This document shows positions 43,425 through 52,834 of a stretch of 64,000 bases of DNA, in pieces. The first letter of the stretch is position 1. Every line of letters starts with the position of its first letter. A model generated the notes under the pieces. The model made no database searches and was not told the origin of the DNA. It saw only the letters and a program-made list of their open reading frames with translations. The position numbers and the translations under genes were made by a program. The stretch covers positions 1,736,001 to 1,800,000 of the forward strand of contig NZ_CP060007.1 in the NCBI RefSeq assembly GCF_014168535.1, read 5' to 3'. The stretch is from Lacibacter sediminis. Lineage in GTDB: Bacteria; Bacteroidota; Bacteroidia; Chitinophagales; Chitinophagaceae.

Positions 43425-44120
43425 TTAATTACAAATACCATCTGTTGTACAAAAACCATCAGCCGCAGCTATTTCCACCAATGGCTTCTCTTCTTCCCAA
43501 ACGGTATCCAATACCTGTGTAAATACGGCAGCCGGTTGTGCACCTGATACTGCATATTTATTATTGAATACAAAAAACGGAACACCCTGTACTCCGATCT
43601 GTTGTGCCCGGTATTGATCTTCCCGTACTTCATCAACATATAAATCACTTTCCAGCATATTTCGGATTTCATCTGCAGGTATACCAAGGCTTGTTCCGGT
43701 TTCAATCAATACATCTGTATCAGCAATATCTTTCCCTGCCGTATAATACGCTGCAAACAATTTTTCTTTTGCTTCATTTTGAACGCCGTATTTTTTTGCG
43801 AGGTGGAGCAAACGATGTGGGGCAAGTGTATTATTGATCACCGCAATATCAAAATTGTATTCTAATCCAACTTCCTTTGCCATGTTCGACATGTATTGGC
43901 CCATCTCTTTTGCTTTTTCAACTGAAACGCCTTTCCGTTTCGCAAGATATTGATGCACTGATTCGCCGGGAGTTGTTTTCATCTCAGGATCCAATTGAAA
44001 ACTCTTCCACACAACTTCCACGTTCTCTTTATCAGGAAACAGTTCAAGCGCCTGTTCAAACTTCCGTTTGCCGATATAGCAAAACGGGCACACCAGATCC
44101 GACCATATTTCTACTTTCAT
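43425..44120 (-). CDS. DsbA-family (FrnE-like) thiol oxidoreductase
   Basis: 231 residues with a thioredoxin fold interrupted by a helical domain. The active-site Cys pair CPFC is at residues 11-14 in SDLVCPFCYIGKRKFEQAL; IGVQGVPFFVFNNKYAVSGA is the cis-Pro and C-terminal strand. No signal peptide, so it is a cytosolic FrnE/2-hydroxychromene-2-carboxylate-isomerase-like member. Two more Cys at the C-terminus (GFCTTDGICN) could be an additional redox or metal site. Confidence 0.9.
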   Translation of the reverse strand: MKVEIWSDLVCPFCYIGKRKFEQALELFPDKENVEVVWKSFQLDPEMKTTPGESVHQYLAKRKGVSVEKAKEMGQYMSNMAKEVGLEYNFDIAVINNTLAPHRLLHLAKKYGVQNEAKEKLFAAYYTAGKDIADTDVLIETGTSLGIPADEIRNMLESDLYVDEVREDQYRAQQIGVQGVPFFVFNNKYAVSGAQPAAVFTQVLDTVWEEEKPLVEIAAADGFCTTDGICN

Positions 44121-44211
44121 CGGTTATAATTTAGAGGCGCAAGTTACGGGCAGATCAATTGGCAAAAAGTCATAACGCTGTCAGTTTGCAATAACAGGCT
44201 GGTAGCAGTGA

Positions 44212-44589
44212 TCAGGGGGCATCAACGACTCTCTTCCCAAATGGAAGTAATGAAATTTCCAATAGTTTAAAATGTTGCCGCCCCCACGGAATGCCAATGA
44301 TTGTGATATACAGGAATGCGCCCATGATAAGATGCGTAAGCGCCACTTCAATACCACCAAAAATGATCCAGATAATATTAGCCAATACCGAGAGGCAACC
44401 TGACTGCGAAGAATCGCTCACTACTTTTTTCCCAAAGGGCCATAATACCAAGCCTGCCAGTTTAAAACATTGCAATCCGAAGGGAATACCAATAATGGTG
44501 AGACACAAGATAATGCCGCCGAAAAAATAACCAAGTGCTGCAAAGAAGCCGCCAAAGATGAGCCAGATAAGGTTGCCAAGAAAGTTCAT
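44212..44589 (-). CDS. YccF-domain membrane protein
   Basis: 125 residues made of two similar YccF halves: NLIWLIFGGFFAALGYFFGG with LTIIGIPFGLQCFKLAGLVL, and ANIIWIIFGGIEVALTHLIM with ITIIGIPWGRQHFKLLEISL. Four membrane helices. Function unknown. The 303-bp gap downstream on the map (44590-44892) holds no gene, only a short tandem repeat. Confidence 0.9.
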   Translation of the reverse strand: MNFLGNLIWLIFGGFFAALGYFFGGIILCLTIIGIPFGLQCFKLAGLVLWPFGKKVVSDSSQSGCLSVLANIIWIIFGGIEVALTHLIMGAFLYITIIGIPWGRQHFKLLEISLLPFGKRVVDAP

Positions 44590-44788
44590 GTGATGAGGTT
44601 GTTATTGCTCCTAACATACAATATATTTTGGAAAGTTATTCAACATACACATAGGAGTTGTACAGAAAGTGATGATAGATGGTTGTAATGCAGAAGCTCA
44701 ATTTTTTGAGGGGGTGGATTTTATTGTCAGCCCGAACGTTATGAATGAAGTAATAAAGTAGCCCCGGATAACGACGGATACCGCTTGC

Positions 44789-44810
44789 TGATGTAGTATT
44801 GATGTAGTAT
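44789..44810. promoter_or_regulatory. Perfect 11-bp tandem repeat TGATGTAGTAT upstream of the GH16 gene
   Basis: TGATGTAGTAT occurs at 44789-44799 and again at 44800-44810, 82 bp before the GH16 start. A period of 11 bp puts both copies on the same face of the helix, as in tandem operator sites. Confidence 0.4.
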
Positions 44811-44892
44811 AATCAGATGCTTTCGAAAATCGGTTTGGTAATATTGAAACAGAATTCATTTATCTCAAAACAATTACCAAAAACGATTGCAC

Positions 44893-46728
44893 ATGTTAAA
44901 AAAATGCACAACAGCTTGTCTGTTCACGGCACTGGTTGCCCTTAGTTTTCTGTTCAATATAACCGCAAATGCCCAATGCCCTACGCTTGTTTGGGCCGAT
45001 GAGTTTAACGGCACAACATTAGATGGCGCTAAATGGACTGCCGAAAACGGTGGTGGCGGATGGGGCAATGGCGAATTACAGTATTACAAAGCAGCAAATG
45101 CAACAGTAGGTAGCGGTACCTTAAAGATCACTGCAAAAAAAGAAAGGGTACAAGCCAATAACTACACATCGGCACGTATCAAAACTTATCTCAAAGGCGA
45201 TTGGACATACGGCCGTTTTGAAGCCCGTATCAAGTTGCCAAAAGGTGCCGGGCTATGGCCTGCATTCTGGATGATGCCTACCGACAGTTACTATGGCACA
45301 TGGCCACGCAGTGGTGAAATTGACATCAGTGAATTGGTAGGTGCAAAACCAAATAATTCGTTTGGTACATTACACTACGGCACATCATCAACCGATCATC
45401 AGTATAAAGGCGCTAACTTTTTTTTAAACTCAGGTACGTTTGCAGATGCCTTTCATACGTTTGCTGTAGAGTGGCAGGCAGGTGTTATTAAATGGTATGT
45501 AGACGATAATCTTTACAGCACACTTACTTCTGCTGATATTGCTCCCTACGCATGGCCCTTTGATAAACGTTTTTATATCATTCTTAATCTTGCAGTAGGA
45601 GGTACACTGGGTGGTACAGTTGATACAAAGATCTTTCCCGTAGCTATGGAAGTGGATTATGTGCGTGTGTATGCAGGTAACACCCCAACCATTTCAGGTA
45701 AGCGGGTTGTGCTTAACCAGGCACAAGGCGAAACATACAGTATAGCAAATGCTCCTGCGGGAAGTAATTATAACTGGAGTGTTCCACCGGGTGCAACAAT
45801 TGCTTCGGGACAAGGCACCAATTCCATTACTGTAAACTGGGCCAATACAAGTTCATCAGGTAATGTAAATTGTGCAGTAAGTTCTTCCTGTGGCACTTCT
45901 AACCTTGCAATGAATGTATATGTTGAACCGGCTTATAATTATGCATTCTCTTTTGTAAATTTTGATGCATCAGGTCAGGCTACTTATTCACGTAGTGATG
46001 GCACATACAGCGTGGTGGCCAACCCATCAGCAAGTGGGATTAATACATCGGCGCTCAGCGGTAAATATATCCGAAACAGCACAGTACAATACGATTATAT
46101 ACAGTACAACACAACGGCTATTACAAACGCAGCTGATTATAAAAATAAAGTAAAGAAATTTTATCTCGATGTCTACACTGCCGCACCAGTTGGCACACCT
46201 GTACTGATTCAACTCGAAGGAAGCACTGCTTCTGCTACAAATTACCCGACGGGAAGAAACAGCAGGTATGTTGCTTACACCACAAAACAAAACCAATGGG
46301 AGCGATTGATTTTTACATTCCTTGATGCACCCGATGCTGCTGCATCTGATGCAGGTGTAACCCGCATGTTGTTAATGTTTAATTCCAATTCATTTACAGG
46401 AAGTACCTATTATATCGATAATCTTGATAGTTATTCAGTTGGTGCCGCTGCCCGTATAGGTGAAGCATCTGTTACTGCTTTGCCTGTTTCAAATTTAATG
46501 CAGACGCAGATTTATCCTAACCCGACAGGAAATGAATTGCGTATTCAACACATAAAAGCAAATACATCGGTATCCATTTTAAATCTGATGGGTCAGTCGA
46601 TGGGCGTATATAAATTTAAAGAAGCAGGTAATGCAGTCATCGATATTTCATCATTGGTCAGTGGACAATACCTTGTGAAGTTTACAAGTAATGATGAAAC
46701 AAAAACATTGAAAATCATAAAACAATAA
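44893..46728 (+). CDS. GH16 beta-glucanase (laminarinase-like) exported by T9SS
   Basis: 611 residues with a signal peptide ending TANAQ. The GH16 domain (about 30-265) has the catalytic motif GEIDISE with nucleophile Glu142 and acid/base Glu147, plus WADEFNG at its start and LWPAFWMMP. An Ig/PKD-like domain (about 270-345) and a CBM-like beta-sandwich (about 350-520, ending TYYIDNLDSY) follow; the C-terminus (IYPNPTGNELRIQHI to KTLKIIKQ) is a T9SS type A sorting domain. It cuts beta-1,3/1,4-glucans outside the cell. An upstream in-frame TTG at 44887 is unlikely. Confidence 0.93.
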   Translation: MLKKCTTACLFTALVALSFLFNITANAQCPTLVWADEFNGTTLDGAKWTAENGGGGWGNGELQYYKAANATVGSGTLKITAKKERVQANNYTSARIKTYLKGDWTYGRFEARIKLPKGAGLWPAFWMMPTDSYYGTWPRSGEIDISELVGAKPNNSFGTLHYGTSSTDHQYKGANFFLNSGTFADAFHTFAVEWQAGVIKWYVDDNLYSTLTSADIAPYAWPFDKRFYIILNLAVGGTLGGTVDTKIFPVAMEVDYVRVYAGNTPTISGKRVVLNQAQGETYSIANAPAGSNYNWSVPPGATIASGQGTNSITVNWANTSSSGNVNCAVSSSCGTSNLAMNVYVEPAYNYAFSFVNFDASGQATYSRSDGTYSVVANPSASGINTSALSGKYIRNSTVQYDYIQYNTTAITNAADYKNKVKKFYLDVYTAAPVGTPVLIQLEGSTASATNYPTGRNSRYVAYTTKQNQWERLIFTFLDAPDAAASDAGVTRMLLMFNSNSFTGSTYYIDNLDSYSVGAAARIGEASVTALPVSNLMQTQIYPNPTGNELRIQHIKANTSVSILNLMGQSMGVYKFKEAGNAVIDISSLVSGQYLVKFTSNDETKTLKIIKQ

Positions 46729-46775
46729 TCGTGCATCTGAAATGAAGTAAGCCGGTTCACGGATATCTTCATAAA

Positions 46776-46805
46776 ATAATACCGCCGGATTTCCGGCGGT
46801 ATTAT
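46776..46805. terminator. Bidirectional terminator after the GH16 gene
   Basis: ATAATACCGCCGG (46776-46788) pairs perfectly with CCGGCGGTATTAT (46793-46805), loop ATTT. Confidence 0.85.
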
Positions 46806-46839
46806 TATCTTTTGCTTAGGTATGCTCTATTATTTTCTA

Positions 46840-47514
46840 TTATTCATCTTTAAAAAACGTTTCTCCCTTAATAAGCCAGGAATAACCAAACGCTAACAAG
46901 GCGATCGTCTCCAATACATACGTTGGTTTTAAATGTTTCAATGCCTGGTACCAACTATCAATAAGACCAATCAATGCAATGGCGACGATACATACAACGA
47001 TCGTCCAGCCACAGGTTTTATAAATGTAATTGCGGATCAGTTTCTGTCCGTGTATATCTCCTTCCTGGCTCGATTTTACAAAGAGTACAAGTGAAAAATA
47101 AGCAAAAGTGGAGAACAGTAACACAGCACCGCCATAATGCATGGCATTCGAAAAAGTATTTGATTGTTGTGTAATACGGCTGCATTCGTCAAGTGTGTAC
47201 TTGCCAAAATTGGTAGGAAACATCGCAACGATCACGGCAAAGGTGCCGCCCAGTTTAGACGCAATCATATCCCTTTTATCGTAACCATTGTATGTAAATA
47301 AAAACAATGCTACGGCACACAATATGCCAACAAACAGATTACCCATATCAGTATAATAAAAATGACTGATGCTCGGAGGAAACTTACAACCCTTTTCAAA
47401 AAGGAAATAACCAACAAGCAGTACAAATGGTAAAGCCATGCCGGAAATACCTACTGCTTTGCGCAGCGTTAGAAAAGAAATAACATACTTGTCGTTTGGA
47501 TTCGATTCAGTCAT
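46840..47514 (-). CDS. Six-helix membrane protein of unknown function
   Basis: 224 residues. Membrane segments include GISGMALPFVLLVGYFLF, LFVGILCAVALFLFTYNGYD, FAVIVAMFPTNFG, AMHYGGAVLLFSTFAYFSLV and IVVCIVAIALIGLIDSWY. SISHFYYTDMGNLFVGIL and YNGYDKRD are conserved-looking polar turns. It resembles the DUF998/Frag1 type in layout but I could not assign a family. Convergent with the GH16 gene. Confidence 0.7.
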   Translation of the reverse strand: MTESNPNDKYVISFLTLRKAVGISGMALPFVLLVGYFLFEKGCKFPPSISHFYYTDMGNLFVGILCAVALFLFTYNGYDKRDMIASKLGGTFAVIVAMFPTNFGKYTLDECSRITQQSNTFSNAMHYGGAVLLFSTFAYFSLVLFVKSSQEGDIHGQKLIRNYIYKTCGWTIVVCIVAIALIGLIDSWYQALKHLKPTYVLETIALLAFGYSWLIKGETFFKDE

Positions 47515-47701
47515 ATGATGGTTTTAAAGCGATAAGATAGTAATTTTTTGAAATATGAAAAAAGGGTAACCTCTATGAAATTTCAGAAAGGATGCAGGAC
47601 TGAATGCTTCTCTTTTTGTTCACACGTTTATGTGATTGTTTGGCCTCATTGCATTCTGCATTTTTGCAATTGTATTGTTATTTGTATTGAACCTTATCAT
47701 C

Positions 47702-48403
47702 ATGAAAAGAAGTTACATTTTTCTGTGCCTCGTTATTTTTATTGGCCTGATATTTACCTCCTGCCGGAAAGAAGGCTTTCAAACTATTACCAAAGAGTTG
47801 AATGTACATGACTTCAGCAAACTGGAAATTGCCGGTGAATTTGATATTCGTGTAACACAGGGAGCCAACTATAGTGTTCGCATTACAGGCAGGGAGCGAG
47901 ACCTGGCTGATCTTGAAATCAAGGTATTTGATCATCTCTTGTTAATGGACTACCCGCATTTTGATCTGCGCAGACAGAAAGCAATCATTACCATTACCAT
48001 GCCTTCTTTACAGGATATGGTTTTTGCCGGTGTGAGCAATATTACAGTAGAAGGGTTTACCGAAACCGTTCCTGTACGGGTAGAAACAAGTGGGGAAAGT
48101 AAACTGCATTTAAAAATGAATGCGCCCTTATTTCAACTGCTTGCTTCAAGCCTGTCAGAAATAACGCTCGACGGTATTGCAGGCGAACTAAAAGCAGAAA
48201 CTGCCGGCGCTGCCATTATTGACACATACGCAACACCGGTAGTAAAAGCAACAGCAGTAGCCGCCAGTCAATCCACCATTAAAGTGTTTGCATTGCAATG
48301 GATAAGTGCCACTGCAGCAGGCAAGAGCCGCATTTATTATAAAGGAAACCCGCAGCAGGAAAACCTTGTGATCAGTGGTGATGCACGTATTATAGAAGAA
48401 TAA
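47702..48403 (+). CDS. Lipoprotein with a GIN (DUF2807) auto-transporter-like beta-helix domain
   Basis: 233 residues. MKRSYIFLCLVIFIGLIFTSC is a lipoprotein signal with Cys21. The GIN domain starts LNVHDFSKLEIAGEFDIRVT (the typical head-GIN F-x-x-I-x-V pattern) and goes on with repeated short beta units (LQDMVFAGVSNITVEGF, LASSLSEITLDGIAG, AVAASQSTIKVFALQWI), forming a small right-handed beta-helix. Such proteins are common in Bacteroidota envelopes and of unknown function. The frame is open upstream to 47636, but only the ATG at 47702 gives a lipobox. Confidence 0.85.
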   Translation: MKRSYIFLCLVIFIGLIFTSCRKEGFQTITKELNVHDFSKLEIAGEFDIRVTQGANYSVRITGRERDLADLEIKVFDHLLLMDYPHFDLRRQKAIITITMPSLQDMVFAGVSNITVEGFTETVPVRVETSGESKLHLKMNAPLFQLLASSLSEITLDGIAGELKAETAGAAIIDTYATPVVKATAVAASQSTIKVFALQWISATAAGKSRIYYKGNPQQENLVISGDARIIEE

Positions 48404-48498
48404 ATTCTGAGTAGCAAAAGTCAGGATCGTTTTTCTGATTACTGTACACGATAAGTTGGGATAAAGATCATTTTTAAACCTCGTTAAATAAAGTGATT

Positions 48499-49287
48499 AT
48501 GCAAAAAGTCATGTATTCATTTCTGTTGATCATTGTTCTGCAGGCCTGTAATTCAGTACCGAAAATTGCAGTTAGTGATTCTTCCCTGCACACTGCTGAA
48601 GGATTAACTGTAAAAGGCCGCAATGGTTTTTTTATTAAACAAAAACTTTCATTTGGTGAATACAGAACAACGGCTGTAAATCGTTCCTGGACAAAGGGAA
48701 GCAGCTGGGGTTTTCGTGTTCCTGTACCAAACGATTGGGTGGAGCGGTTGAATATTGATTTTGTACGTCGAAAACAAACCGTGCGCTTCAGTCTTGTTGA
48801 TCAAGCAGGTCATCAATCGGAAGTAACGGCATTTTCGAAAGTACGTTGGCACGATTTATCGATTGGAAACAACCCCAATAGCATTGTAAATATCATTGGT
48901 GATATTATGCAGATAGGTGATGGCGGTGTTAATACGTACGCTGTACGCATCATCCCTGCAAAAAATGCAGTACCATGGGAAATGATCATTGACAATAACG
49001 CTGCTCAACGAAATGCAAAAACGTACACGGGATTACTGGCTAAAAGCAAAACGGAATATTATATAGTGGCGCCTGTTTATAAACTTCTGAATAAACAGGG
49101 TAACGCAGTAAATCTTCCGTTTGGCGGCTCAGTTGGTTTTGAATTCAGGAATCAAGAGGGACAAACAGTTGCAGCTGTATCACTGATGGAAAGAGGTACT
49201 GTTTATTTTGGCCAGGTATCAGCTGAAGAAAAATTTTTATTAGCAAATGCTGCTGCTGCTTTGCTTTTGCAGCAACAGCTGGATTAA
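48499..49287 (+). CDS. Lipoprotein of unknown function
   Basis: 262 residues. MQKVMYSFLLIIVLQAC is a lipoprotein signal with Cys17. The mature part looks all-beta in two segments (VKGRNGFFIKQKLSFGEYRT, SWGFRVPVPNDWVERLN; then YYIVAPVYKLLNKQGNAVNL and GSVGFEFRNQEGQTVAAVSL), ending in an Ala-rich helix (LLANAAAALLLQQQLD). No family recognised. It follows the GIN lipoprotein by 95 bp in the same direction. Confidence 0.75.
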   Translation: MQKVMYSFLLIIVLQACNSVPKIAVSDSSLHTAEGLTVKGRNGFFIKQKLSFGEYRTTAVNRSWTKGSSWGFRVPVPNDWVERLNIDFVRRKQTVRFSLVDQAGHQSEVTAFSKVRWHDLSIGNNPNSIVNIIGDIMQIGDGGVNTYAVRIIPAKNAVPWEMIIDNNAAQRNAKTYTGLLAKSKTEYYIVAPVYKLLNKQGNAVNLPFGGSVGFEFRNQEGQTVAAVSLMERGTVYFGQVSAEEKFLLANAAAALLLQQQLD

Positions 49288-49342
49288 GGCTTGTGATCAG
49301 TTTAATAATAAGGGATGAACATACATTGAAGCGCATTATTGA

Positions 49343-49939
49343 TCAACTCTCCCTGTTCATGATATAAACAAGATGCGGAAAGTTGCTGATATTATTTTTC
49401 TGCAACATGCGCCTGCGGTGCGTCTTCACTGTTTCAATACTGATGAAGAGTTGGCGGGCTACCTGTTTTGAGGTAAGACCTTCCGCAATAAGCCTTGCAA
49501 TTTCTTTTTCACGTTCAGTAAGATCAAGCTTTGGATAGATACGTGCTGTTTGTCGTTTAATGAATTTATGAAAGGCCATTTGCACCGCCACCAGCAACTG
49601 TGTATCGTTATAAGGTTTTATTAAGTACATCACAGGGTCGGCCGCAAAAGCCTGTTGTAAAGTTTTGCTGTCGCTGTAAGCAGTTAAGAAAATGATCTCT
49701 GCATCAAACTCTTCTTTTAACTGTAATGCAAGTTCAGGTCCTTTTACATCGCCTTTGATGTTGATATCGCACAATACAACAGCGGGCAGTGTATCTGCTT
49801 TGCGACAAATGAGCAATGCCTCTGCTGCTGATTTGGCAATGCCCGTTACATCATATTCTTCTTCAGCCAGGAGTTCTGCAATTCCATTGGCAATGATCAA
49901 TTCATCTTCTACAATTAAAATACTGTTATTCGTCATCAT
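49343..49939 (-). CDS. LuxR-type response regulator
   Basis: 198 residues. The receiver domain has acidic residues at ILIVEDELI and the phospho-acceptor Asp58 in VVLCDINIKG, with the conserved Lys in YLIKPYNDTQLL. A LuxR-type HTH follows (LTEREKEIARLIAEGLTSKQ, SIETVKTHRRRMLQKN). It overlaps the upstream histidine kinase gene by four bases, so the two form a two-component pair. Target genes are unknown. Confidence 0.92.
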   Translation of the reverse strand: MMTNNSILIVEDELIIANGIAELLAEEEYDVTGIAKSAAEALLICRKADTLPAVVLCDINIKGDVKGPELALQLKEEFDAEIIFLTAYSDSKTLQQAFAADPVMYLIKPYNDTQLLVAVQMAFHKFIKRQTARIYPKLDLTEREKEIARLIAEGLTSKQVARQLFISIETVKTHRRRMLQKNNISNFPHLVYIMNRES

Positions 49940-51162
49940 TCTGCTTTCATTTGTATCGTGTATCGGGTGCCCGGCTTGTTTGTCACCTGCATCGATGCGT
50001 CAAGTTGGTTCACTAGTATACCTACGAGTTTTAAACCAAAACCGCTTTCTGCTTCATCATTATTTTTTAAACCAATACCGTTATCGGCAACGCTGAGTTG
50101 CAAGTCATCACCTGTTTGCGCAAGCTGTATATAAAGCTTTGGATCAGTTGTTTGTTTGAATGCGTGTTTACAGGCATTCGTCACCAATTCATTTACAATA
50201 AGACCGATAGACACTGCACGGTCAATATTCATCGATGGGTTTGGTAGTTGCACAGTTGTTTCCACCGCAAATGCAGGCAAACCAAAACTACCGGCCAACG
50301 AAGAAGTGAGTTGGTTCAGGTAATCCTGCATATTAACTGCCGCCAGTTCGTTATCAACATATAATTTCTGATGGATCATGGCCATCGCATCAACCCTTGT
50401 TTTGCCTTCCTGCAATGCAGTTTTTGCATGTTCATCTTCCACCCGGTTCGATTGCAGACTCATTAAGCTCGATACCACCTGCAGGTTATTCTTTACACGG
50501 TGATGTAGTTCACGGATAAGCGACTGGATATAAATATTCTTCTCCTGTGCATCGGCATACAATGTTTCCAATTCCGTTTTTTGCAACGTAATCGTGCGTT
50601 GCTCCCGATCGTAACTGCGGCGGAATAACCAGATCACCAACGCTGTAAAAAACAATGTATAAAGAAGTGAGGTTGCATAATCGGCAATACGCTGTGCATT
50701 GGTGCTGTAGGGTATGATCCAGTCAGGATTATAATATTCAAGAACCAGGAGGCTGATGATCGATACTGCATAAATAATGCATAACAGTAACTGCATGCCC
50801 GGCGGCGAAATTAACAGCAGTGCGGTGAGGATCATGACCATTAAATAAATGGTGGGACCAAGCGATGCGCCATTATAAAAAAACAAAGGAGCCAGTACAA
50901 AAATTGTTGCCAGTATAAACCCAACCAGTAAAGTCTGGTTAAACAGTTTCCTGAAACGTGAAAGGTAAAAGGTGAGCAGTGTAAGTGAAGCACCCGTTAT
51001 ACCCAGGATGATAGTGGTGGGGTGTAAACCAAGGATAGAATTAAAGATGGTGCCTTGTGCCGAAAAAACAGTGAGTACAAAGCTGGTGAGGTTAAAGATC
51101 CTGTGCTCAAATGAAAATGCTTTTTCAGTGCCTGCAATGGTATAATAGAGCTTACGTAACAT
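49936..51162 (-). CDS. Membrane histidine kinase of the HisKA_2 type
   Basis: 408 residues. Six N-terminal membrane segments (about 25-180) form a 7TM-like sensory region without a large extracytoplasmic domain. The phospho-acceptor segment IRELHHRVKNNLQVVSSLMS has the HRxKN signature (His221), followed by an HATPase domain with VNELVTNACKHAFKQ (N box) and VADNGIGLKNNDEAESGFGL. Cognate regulator is encoded directly downstream with a 4-base overlap. The 248-bp gap beyond its end towards 51410 holds nothing recognisable. Confidence 0.9.
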   Translation of the reverse strand: MLRKLYYTIAGTEKAFSFEHRIFNLTSFVLTVFSAQGTIFNSILGLHPTTIILGITGASLTLLTFYLSRFRKLFNQTLLVGFILATIFVLAPLFFYNGASLGPTIYLMVMILTALLLISPPGMQLLLCIIYAVSIISLLVLEYYNPDWIIPYSTNAQRIADYATSLLYTLFFTALVIWLFRRSYDREQRTITLQKTELETLYADAQEKNIYIQSLIRELHHRVKNNLQVVSSLMSLQSNRVEDEHAKTALQEGKTRVDAMAMIHQKLYVDNELAAVNMQDYLNQLTSSLAGSFGLPAFAVETTVQLPNPSMNIDRAVSIGLIVNELVTNACKHAFKQTTDPKLYIQLAQTGDDLQLSVADNGIGLKNNDEAESGFGLKLVGILVNQLDASMQVTNKPGTRYTIQMKAE

Positions 51163-51410
51163 GGCAGTGTAGGGAACGTATGTGAATTTGGTTGATTTAG
51201 TTTAACTCCTGTATCGATGAAATTAAAAAGAAAACGATTGGCCGCAAGTATTTGTTTTATTTGTATGTATCTTGATATGGATTGGGTTTAAACAGCACAA
51301 TATTTCTGTGATCAGGATCGATGTCAAAGGTCAAAGAATTTAATTAAAATGTGCATAGTGTTATGTTGTTTTGTTCTTCTTTGCATGAAACGTCCCTAAG
51401 AAACAAGTTC

Positions 51411-52052
51411 TTATAATTTCACAAATCCTTTCCTTAACGCTTCCAAACAAAGTCCTACACGGCTTTGTACTTTAAATTTTTGGAATAGCGATTCCCTGTA
51501 GCCATCTATTGTTCGTTCAGCCAGAGTCATTTCTGCAGCTATTTGTTTATAGGTAAGTTCGCTGCAAACGTAGCTTAAAAAAATCTTCTCTTTTTCCGTC
51601 ATTACTATTGATGGCGTTTCAGATGAGGTCATCAGTAAACGTCTGAAATTTATATTAGAGGCATCTGCATTGTAATAGCCTTTCGTTACCACTTCTTTCA
51701 AGGCCTTCTCCAGCTCTGTAGGGTGTGTGTCTTTCAAGAGAAATGCACAGCAACCTGCTTTAAACATTTCTATGATGGCTGTATCTGTATCATTCATAGA
51801 AAGTGCTACAAGTTTCATGGCCGGATATTTATCATTCAGCCACTTGCTGGTAGCAATACCATCGAGCACCGGCATGTTTACATCAACCAGCATCAGGTCT
51901 GGTGGCGTCGGCAGGTTGCTGATTTTATTTTTTAAACTTTCGCCATTTAACGCTTCAACAACCACTTCGTAGTTGCCGAAGCTTTCAAGCATCAATTGTA
52001 ATGATTTTAAAAAAAGCTGGTGATCATCCACTAAGCCAATTGTTGTTTTCAT
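51411..52052 (-). CDS. NarL/FixJ-family response regulator
   Basis: 213 residues. Receiver: TIGLVDDHQLFLKSLQLML with acidic pair, phospho-acceptor Asp57 in PDLMLVDVNMPVLDG, Lys in AFLLKDTHPTEL. HTH: MTEKEKIFLSYVCSELTYKQ and MTLAERTIDGYRESLFQKF. It overlaps the HisKA_3 kinase gene by four bases and is the last gene of a four-gene operon. The palindrome at 54014-54029 upstream of the operon could be its binding site. Confidence 0.92.
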   Translation of the reverse strand: MKTTIGLVDDHQLFLKSLQLMLESFGNYEVVVEALNGESLKNKISNLPTPPDLMLVDVNMPVLDGIATSKWLNDKYPAMKLVALSMNDTDTAIIEMFKAGCCAFLLKDTHPTELEKALKEVVTKGYYNADASNINFRRLLMTSSETPSIVMTEKEKIFLSYVCSELTYKQIAAEMTLAERTIDGYRESLFQKFKVQSRVGLCLEALRKGFVKL

Positions 52053-52834
52053 AGCTCTTTTTTTTGTAGAGGGAAATAAATATGCACGTTTGTTCCATTG
52101 CCGGGCGATGATTGGATGTTAATAATTCCACCCAGCAAATGAATACGGTGCTGCATATTGGTAAGCCCCATATTCCGTTTTACAGTTGCTGTATCAAACC
52201 CTCTGCCATCATCTGTTATTTGTATCGTGTAACCTTCCTCTTCTTTTTGCACCCGTATTAAAATAGAAGCAGGACTTGCATGTTTTACCGCATTTTGTAC
52301 AGCCTCCTGTACAATCCGGAAAAGGATGATCTGTTCATCACTTCGTAATAAAAGCGGCACCTGTTCTTCATAGCTTGCTTTGATCACTTCACCCGCATTA
52401 ATGCGGTCAATGACAGTTTGAATATTTTCAGAAAAACTAAAACGTTCGAGCCACTCTTTATCCAGTGATTTTGCAAGGGTACGTATCTCATTGATGGCCT
52501 GTCCCAATGTAGCATTTGCTGTGAGCAGTGTATCAGGTGGATTTTTCAGTTCCCGTTCGGTTAAGCCAATAAGCATTCGTGAGGTACTGAGCAGCTGGCC
52601 CACATTGTCGTGCAGTTCTTTACCGATTTGCTGAAAGGTTTGTTCCTGCACTTCAATACGTGATTGAAGAAGTTGTTGTTCAAGTTCTTTTTCCATGGTT
52701 AGTTTATCTCTTATAAATTGATTACGGCGCTTCCGGTGAATGACAATAAATGAAACCATAAAAGTAATTACAAGCAAAAGTAGCACCGTGCCTATAATAA
52801 CAATTTCTAAGATTTTAATGGTTTCAGATGGCAT
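52049..52834 (-). CDS. NarX-type (HisKA_3) sensor histidine kinase
   Basis: 261 residues. One N-terminal membrane helix (EIVIIGTVLLLLVITFMVSF), a short coiled coil, then the HisKA_3 box IGKELHDNVGQLLSTSRMLI with His75, and an HATPase domain (IVQEAVQNAVKHASPASILI and ITDDGRGFDTATVKRNMGLT). There is no periplasmic sensor domain, so the signal may come from the multi-helix membrane protein encoded immediately upstream, whose gene overlaps by 28 bases. Confidence 0.9.
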   Translation of the reverse strand: MPSETIKILEIVIIGTVLLLLVITFMVSFIVIHRKRRNQFIRDKLTMEKELEQQLLQSRIEVQEQTFQQIGKELHDNVGQLLSTSRMLIGLTERELKNPPDTLLTANATLGQAINEIRTLAKSLDKEWLERFSFSENIQTVIDRINAGEVIKASYEEQVPLLLRSDEQIILFRIVQEAVQNAVKHASPASILIRVQKEEEGYTIQITDDGRGFDTATVKRNMGLTNMQHRIHLLGGIINIQSSPGNGTNVHIYFPLQKKEL

